9,591 nt of DNA from JAOUEE01 sp051011595. GTDB lineage: Bacteria; Actinomycetota; Acidimicrobiia; Acidimicrobiales; SHLQ01. The stretch covers positions 1-9,591 of the forward strand of contig JBPCTQ010000343.1 in the NCBI GenBank assembly GCA_051011595.1, in the 5' to 3' direction. Shown here piece after piece: positions 5,872 to 9,591 of this stretch (the stretch's first letter is position 1; the number at the start of each line of letters is the position of its first letter). Position numbers and translations under genes: made by a program. Below the pieces are notes generated by a model. That model saw only the letters and a list, made by a program, of their open reading frames with translations. It was not told where the DNA came from and did no database searches.

Positions 5872-6957
5872 ATGTCGGACAACGAAGCAGCGCCCGGAGC
5901 CGAGGCCGGCGATCTGGCTGAAGCGTGGACGACGTTCACGGACAGCCTGCGCGAGTTGGGTCTCGGGGCGCTGGCATCGGCTCCGAACCAAGCCGAACAG
6001 CTCGATGGGCTGCGATTCATCCTTCGCCAGCTGGCCTATCGGGAAGAGCAGTTCCTGGAGTTCCCGGCCGGGACCAAACCCGAGTTGTTCTTCGCCGAGT
6101 CACCCACCCGCAAGGTGTTCGCCGATTGTCCCGACACCATCTACCACCAGTTCAGTGTGGCCAAGGGCGGCACGTACCGAATATCGGGCACCCGGGGTGA
6201 GTCGCCCTACATCTCGTTCACCGCGTACCGGGCCGGGGTGGTCGATCGAGTGGTGGCCGACCTGCACGACGGCGAGCTCGACGTCGACCCCGACGGCACG
6301 TTCTCGTTGACCGTCGGCGGACCGGAGCTGGCCTCGAACTGGCTCGACCTGGGCGCCGACGCGGCCTTCGTCATCATTCGTGAGTACACCCACGATCGGG
6401 CCAATGGCGTGAAGGCCACCTTCGAGGTCGAACAGCTCTCGCCTGCCCTGTCCCATCGCCCCGAGCTCGACACCCAACAGATCACCTCGGTGCTCGGGTT
6501 GTTGGGTGTCGGCCTCGACTGGGTGAACGCCGCCAGTGTGCGACTCTCCGAGGAGCTCCGGTTGCGTCCCAACGTCATGAACGAGGCCGGGGCCGACCTC
6601 GTTTCCGAGATGGCCGGCACACCGCACAACCACTACCAACTCTGCTACGTGAAGCTCGAACCGGGCCAGGCCCTCGAGCTGGAGCTGCGCCCGCCCGAGT
6701 GTCGGTACTGGAGTGTGCACCTCAACAACTGGTGGCTCGAGTCACCCGAGTTCCGTGATGGGCAGTCGGTGTGTGTGAACGACGCCCAGGCCGAGCGCCA
6801 GCCCGACGGAACGGTCAAGATGCTGGTCGGCCCCGATGATCCCGGTGGTGGCAACTGGCTCGACACCAAGGGTCGCACCGAGACCATCCTGCTCGCTCGT
6901 TATCTCCTCCCCGAAGACGAGCTGCCGCCCATCATCACCAACCTCATCACCCTCTGA
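5872..6957 (+). CDS. DUF1214 domain-containing protein
   Basis: A 361-residue protein with a DUF1214 domain (PF06742) in its C-terminal third. The recognisable core is CYVKLEPGQALELELRPPE (258-276), CRYWSVHLNNWWLES (277-291) and GRTETILLARYLLPE (334-348). The N-terminal part has a helical region (about 14-62) and a beta-rich segment with TIYHQFSV and YRISGTRGESPYISFTAY (89-119), which is the usual arrangement in long actinobacterial members. No signal peptide or membrane helix is evident. GGGGAG (5860-5865) sits 6 bases before ATG 5872, so the start is firm. The alkyl sulfatase gene begins 16 bases after its stop, so the two are almost certainly co-transcribed and likely controlled by the inverted repeat at 5838-5853. 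The molecular function of DUF1214 is not known; by context it may help bind or process the lipid-like substrate or product of the sulfatase. Confidence 0.85.
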   Translation: MSDNEAAPGAEAGDLAEAWTTFTDSLRELGLGALASAPNQAEQLDGLRFILRQLAYREEQFLEFPAGTKPELFFAESPTRKVFADCPDTIYHQFSVAKGGTYRISGTRGESPYISFTAYRAGVVDRVVADLHDGELDVDPDGTFSLTVGGPELASNWLDLGADAAFVIIREYTHDRANGVKATFEVEQLSPALSHRPELDTQQITSVLGLLGVGLDWVNAASVRLSEELRLRPNVMNEAGADLVSEMAGTPHNHYQLCYVKLEPGQALELELRPPECRYWSVHLNNWWLESPEFRDGQSVCVNDAQAERQPDGTVKMLVGPDDPGGGNWLDTKGRTETILLARYLLPEDELPPIITNLITL

Positions 6958-6973
6958 CATCGGAGCCCTGCAC

Positions 6974-8869
6974 GTGACCAAACCCGCAAGTGACTACACC
7001 AGGGCGGCCAACGCCGAGGTGGCCGCCGCGCTGCCCCTGGACGACCCGACCGACTTCGAGCGCAACGAGCGGGGGCTCATCGCCCGGGCCGACAGCCTGG
7101 TGCTCACCGCCATCCACTCCGACCGTGTGGTGTGGGACATGGACCGATTCGCGTTCATCGACGGCGACGCGCCGGACACGGTCAACCCCAGTTTGTGGCG
7201 CCAGGAGAAGCTCAACAACCGCCACGGCCTGTTCGAGCTGACCGACGGCATCTATCAGGTTCGGGGCTACGACGTCTCCAACATCACGTTCGTGCGAGGC
7301 GATACCGGATGGATCGTGATCGACCCGCTCACCACCACCGAGACGGCCGCCGCGGCCCTCGCTCTGCTCAACGACACCGTTGGTGTGCGCCCGGTCGTGG
7401 CCGTGATCTACACCCACAGCCACGCCGACCACTTCGCCGGTGCCTACGGCGTGACCAACGACGACGATGTGGCGGCCGGTCGGGTGCCGGTGATCGCACC
7501 GGAGGGTTTCGTTCAGGAAGCCGTCGCCGAGAACGTGATCGCCGGGCCCGCCATGATGCGTCGCGCCGGTTTCATGTACGGCGGCCTGCTGCCGGCCGAC
7601 CCGCAGGGCATGGTCGGATCGGGGTTGGGTCGGACCCTGCCGCGCCACGGTGAATCGGGTCTGATCGCACCCACCGACGACATCACCACGACCGGCGAGG
7701 AACGAGTCATCGACGGGGTGCGCATCGTCTTCCAGATGACCCCGGGCACCGAGGCCCCGGCCGAGATGAACTTCTCGTTCCCCCAGTTCCGGGCCATCTG
7801 TATGGCCGAGAACTGCACCTGTGTGATGCACAACCTGTACACCCTCCGCGGTGCGCAGGTGCGCGACGCACTGGCCTGGAGCAAGTACATCCACGAAGCG
7901 TTGTTGGAGATCGACGACGACATCGATCTGCTCTTCGCCACCCACAACTGGCCGGTCTGGGGGGCGGCGGAGATCCGCGACTACCTCCGGTCCCAGCGCG
8001 ACACCTATCGCTACCTGCACGACCAGACCATGCGCCTGGCCAACCGGGGGCTCACCAGCCTGGAGATCGCCGAAGACCTCGAGCTCCCGCCGAGCCTGGT
8101 CGAGAACTTCAACAACCGTGGTTACTACGGCTCGGTGAGCCACAACGCCAAGGCGGTGTATCAGCGCTACCTCGGCTTCTTCGACGGCAATCCGGCCAAC
8201 CTCGAACCGTTGCCCCCGGAAGCGGCGGCCACCCGCTACGTGGAGATGATGGGTGGGGCCGACCAGGTGGTGGCCAAGGCTCGTGAGGCCTTCGACGCCG
8301 GCGACTATCGATGGGTGGCCCAGCTCGTCAACCATGTCGTCTTCGCCGACCCGAGCCATCAGGCCGGTCGTGAACTGCAGGCCGATGCGCTGGAGCAGCT
8401 CGGCTACCAGGCCGAGTCCGGACCGTGGCGCAACTTCTATCTCACCGGGGCCAAGGAGCTACGCGATGGTGCGGCCAAGGAGGGTTCGGCCGCACCCGGA
8501 TCCCCGGTGGGGATGTTGATGGCCATGCCGATCGACATGATCTTCGACTCACTGGCCGTCCGGCTCGACGGTCCGCGTGCCGACGGCCGAACCGTCGCCA
8601 TCAACTGGGACTTCACCGATCTCGATCAGCAGTGGGTGCTCGGTCTCGACCACGGAGCACTGCATCACCACCGAGGTGTCGCGGCGCAGGCCGACGTGAC
8701 CCTGCGCCTCGCCCGGCGCGTGTTCGTCGAAGTCCTGGCCGGGGTCGCCGATCTCGGCGACGCACTCGCAGCCGGCGACGTCGCCATCGAGGGAGATCCC
8801 GCGGTGCTGGTCGATCTCTTCGGTCTGCTCGACGAACCCGACTATCACTTCAACATCGTCACCCCCTGA
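6974..8869 (+). CDS. Alkyl sulfatase, metallo-beta-lactamase fold with C-terminal SCP2-like domain (SdsA1 type)
   Basis: A 631-residue class III (zinc) alkyl sulfatase, which hydrolyses alkyl sulfate esters such as dodecyl sulfate to alcohol and sulfate. From GTG 6974 the metal ligands are visible: HSHADH (H148, H150, D152, H153), GTEAPAEM (E260), AEN (E279) and ATHNWP (H324). Their spacing (19 between the glutamates, 45 from E279 to the last histidine) equals what I recall for Pseudomonas SdsA1. The alkyl-sulfatase dimerisation domain follows (about 330-470), then an SCP2-like lipid-binding domain (about 515-631) containing VAINWDFTDLDQQWVLGL. No signal peptide is visible, unlike secreted SdsA1, so it may act in the cytoplasm. 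GTG 6974 is chosen because GGAG (6962-6965) lies 8 bases upstream; ATG 6836 would extend 46 residues into the DUF1214 gene with non-homologous sequence. It forms an operon with the DUF1214 gene. Confidence 0.92.
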   Translation: MTKPASDYTRAANAEVAAALPLDDPTDFERNERGLIARADSLVLTAIHSDRVVWDMDRFAFIDGDAPDTVNPSLWRQEKLNNRHGLFELTDGIYQVRGYDVSNITFVRGDTGWIVIDPLTTTETAAAALALLNDTVGVRPVVAVIYTHSHADHFAGAYGVTNDDDVAAGRVPVIAPEGFVQEAVAENVIAGPAMMRRAGFMYGGLLPADPQGMVGSGLGRTLPRHGESGLIAPTDDITTTGEERVIDGVRIVFQMTPGTEAPAEMNFSFPQFRAICMAENCTCVMHNLYTLRGAQVRDALAWSKYIHEALLEIDDDIDLLFATHNWPVWGAAEIRDYLRSQRDTYRYLHDQTMRLANRGLTSLEIAEDLELPPSLVENFNNRGYYGSVSHNAKAVYQRYLGFFDGNPANLEPLPPEAAATRYVEMMGGADQVVAKAREAFDAGDYRWVAQLVNHVVFADPSHQAGRELQADALEQLGYQAESGPWRNFYLTGAKELRDGAAKEGSAAPGSPVGMLMAMPIDMIFDSLAVRLDGPRADGRTVAINWDFTDLDQQWVLGLDHGALHHHRGVAAQADVTLRLARRVFVEVLAGVADLGDALAAGDVAIEGDPAVLVDLFGLLDEPDYHFNIVTP

Positions 8870-8902
8870 CGTCCGAGGAGGAGACGCGGGATACTCGGCG
8901 CC
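8866..8902 (+). promoter_or_regulatory. Candidate promoter giving a leaderless start for the 181-residue hypothetical gene
   Basis: CTGACG (8866-8871) and GATACT (8890-8895) resemble -35 and -10 elements with an 18-base spacer, and 7 bases separate the -10 from ATG 8903. This is the same geometry as at 4092-4128. An AGGAGGAG at 8876-8883 is 19 bases from the ATG, too far for a normal Shine-Dalgarno, and no other start codon lies at the right distance. The -35 overlaps the stop codon of the sulfatase gene. Confidence 0.4.
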
Positions 8903-9448
8903 ATGCGTGTGGGTATCGCACATCACTTCGGCTGGGCGGTGGCTGTGACGGCCACCAGCGACCACGTCGTGGTGGACCGCCGCCGGATCGAACTGGTCGA
9001 ACCCGGAGTGGCGACGGCACCGATCCATCACGAGGGGAAGGGACTCGACGACGACTCCGTCGCCATCCTGGTGGCGGAGGTGCGAGCGTCGGCCCGGCAC
9101 GCGACGGCGGCGTCGCTCGACGCGCTCGCGTCCGATGTGGCCCAACCCATCCGGTCGATCTCGCTGCGGGGTTGGCCCGCCGACTTCCCCGACGACATTG
9201 CCGGGCAACGCCGATCTCCCTACGAAGCGCGCGCCGACTCGGTGATGTACCGCCAGGTGTTGGCCGAGTGTGCCCGAGCACGCGGGTGGGATGTCTGCTT
9301 CTTCGACGCCAAGACGGTGCAGAGCGAAGCCGAGCAGCTCCTCGGTGATCGGAGCGACGACATCCTGTACGGCCCGAGGGCTCGCCTTGGTCCACCGTGG
9401 GCCAAGGACCATCGGCTGGCGCTGGCGGCCACGATCGTGGCCGGCTGA
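8903..9448 (+). CDS. Conserved actinobacterial hypothetical protein, possible RNase H-like fold
   Basis: A 181-residue soluble protein of unknown function. I recall similar uncharacterised actinobacterial proteins that open with a MRVxxAHHFGWAVAVT-like motif, but have no named function for them. Visible parts: a beta-rich N-terminus (GIAHHFGWAVAVTATSDHVV then RRRIELVEP, to about 34), a helix at about 50-78, a central segment RSPYEARADSVMYRQVLAE (104-122), the strand GWDVCFFDAK (128-137), and a C-terminus with LGPPWAKDHRLALAAT (162-177). The strand-hairpin start with GWAV and the final DHRLALA helix recall the layout of RuvC/RNase H-like proteins, but the usual first aspartate is replaced by histidines, so nuclease activity is speculation. 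ATG 8903 has no properly spaced Shine-Dalgarno and fits a leaderless start. It follows the sulfatase by 33 bases, so read-through from that operon is also possible. Confidence 0.75.
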   Translation: MRVGIAHHFGWAVAVTATSDHVVVDRRRIELVEPGVATAPIHHEGKGLDDDSVAILVAEVRASARHATAASLDALASDVAQPIRSISLRGWPADFPDDIAGQRRSPYEARADSVMYRQVLAECARARGWDVCFFDAKTVQSEAEQLLGDRSDDILYGPRARLGPPWAKDHRLALAATIVAG

Positions 9449-9473
9449 TCACCACCGGCGGCGTCGTCGATCA

Positions 9474-9495
9474 TCGGGCGAGTGTTGTCGCCCGA
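9474..9495. terminator. Perfect 8-bp hairpin between convergent genes, probable bidirectional terminator
   Basis: TCGGGCGA (9474-9481) and TCGCCCGA (9488-9495) pair at all eight positions around the 6-base loop GTGTTG. It lies 25 bases after the stop of the plus-strand hypothetical gene and 23 bases beyond the stop of the minus-strand partial gene, so it can serve both. No T-run is present on either side. Confidence 0.5.
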
Positions 9496-9518
9496 CCGGG
9501 TCGCGGCCGCGAGCACGT

Positions 9519-9591
9519 TCAGGCCGGTACCTGTCCCCACGTGGCGATCCAGGTGTTGTCGATGTAGGCGAAGCTCGGATCGTCGAACATC
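9519..9591 (-). CDS. C-terminal end of an unidentified minus-strand gene, partial
   Basis: Reading the minus strand from the window edge gives an open frame that ends at TGA (9521-9519), with the final residues MFDDPSFAYIDNTW followed by IATWGQVPA. Third codon positions are mostly C or G, as in the neighbouring real genes, and the hairpin at 9474-9495 lies just beyond the stop, which supports a real 3' end. The ATG at 9590-9588 is in frame but more likely internal, since the peptide would be only 23 residues. I do not recognise the family from this fragment. Confidence 0.45.
   Translation of the reverse strand, partial: MFDDPSFAYIDNTWIATWGQVPA

Noticed and set aside
6836..6973. ATG 6836 as the start of the alkyl sulfatase
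   Set aside because: The extra 46 residues overlap the DUF1214 coding region and read as low-complexity S/P-rich sequence. GTG 6974 has a Shine-Dalgarno at the right distance.
6947..8359. 470-residue open frame on the minus strand
   Set aside because: It is antisense to the metal-binding core of the alkyl sulfatase, with H/G/V-rich composition and no recognisable motif.
9220..9540. 106-residue open frame on the minus strand
   Set aside because: It is antisense to the C-terminal half of the hypothetical gene at 8903-9448 and crosses the intergenic hairpin; serine/arginine-rich with no motif.
1..9591. CRISPR array, tRNA, insertion sequence or defence system
   Set aside because: No regularly spaced repeats, cloverleaf, transposase motifs or terminal inverted repeats were noticed. 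The ankyrin and APH-family genes alone are not evidence of a defence module.

Overview
The window is high-GC DNA with tightly packed genes and strong C/G bias at third codon positions. It contains genes typical of environmental actinobacteria: a cytochrome P450, a YCII/DGPF protein, a DUF1214 protein, an APH-family kinase and a conserved actinobacterial hypothetical protein. Acidimicrobiia is my best guess for the source, but this is inference from style and gene content; there is no rRNA or marker gene to settle it. It looks like ordinary chromosome. I saw no tRNA, transposase, integrase, phage gene, CRISPR array or recognisable defence module, and no gap longer than about 170 bases between genes.

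Left part (1-1644): the 3' end of a flippase-like (YbhN/UPF0104-type) membrane protein, then a membrane fatty-acid desaturase with all its histidine boxes, then a small YCII-domain protein. A perfect inverted repeat lies just ahead of the YCII gene's Shine-Dalgarno sequence, and a strong GC hairpin follows the gene.

Middle part (1774-5705): a bacterial class I-type cytochrome P450 and a zinc-type homocysteine S-methyltransferase family protein, 57 bases apart and probably co-transcribed. A hairpin follows, then an aminoglycoside-phosphotransferase-fold kinase that appears to be read from a leaderless promoter. Convergent to it is an ankyrin-repeat protein; the two stop codons share one CTAG palindrome.

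Right part (5706-9591): a divergent intergenic region carries a perfect 6+4+6 inverted repeat, a candidate operator. It is followed by a DUF1214 protein and, 16 bases on, a metallo-beta-lactamase-fold alkyl sulfatase of the SdsA1 type with a C-terminal SCP2-like domain. These two look like one regulated operon for handling sulfated, surfactant-like or lipid-like molecules. Next comes a conserved hypothetical protein, again with a leaderless-looking promoter, then a perfect 8-bp hairpin and the 3' end of a gene on the opposite strand.

Several genes (desaturase, P450, alkyl sulfatase with a lipid-binding domain) act on hydrophobic substrates, so a lipid or xenobiotic theme is reasonable. They fall into several transcription units, and nothing shows that they form one pathway. 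I did not find a convincing new multi-gene system. The best leads are the operator-controlled DUF1214/alkyl-sulfatase pair, the regulatory palindromes, the leaderless starts, and a possible RNase H-like fold in the 181-residue hypothetical protein.
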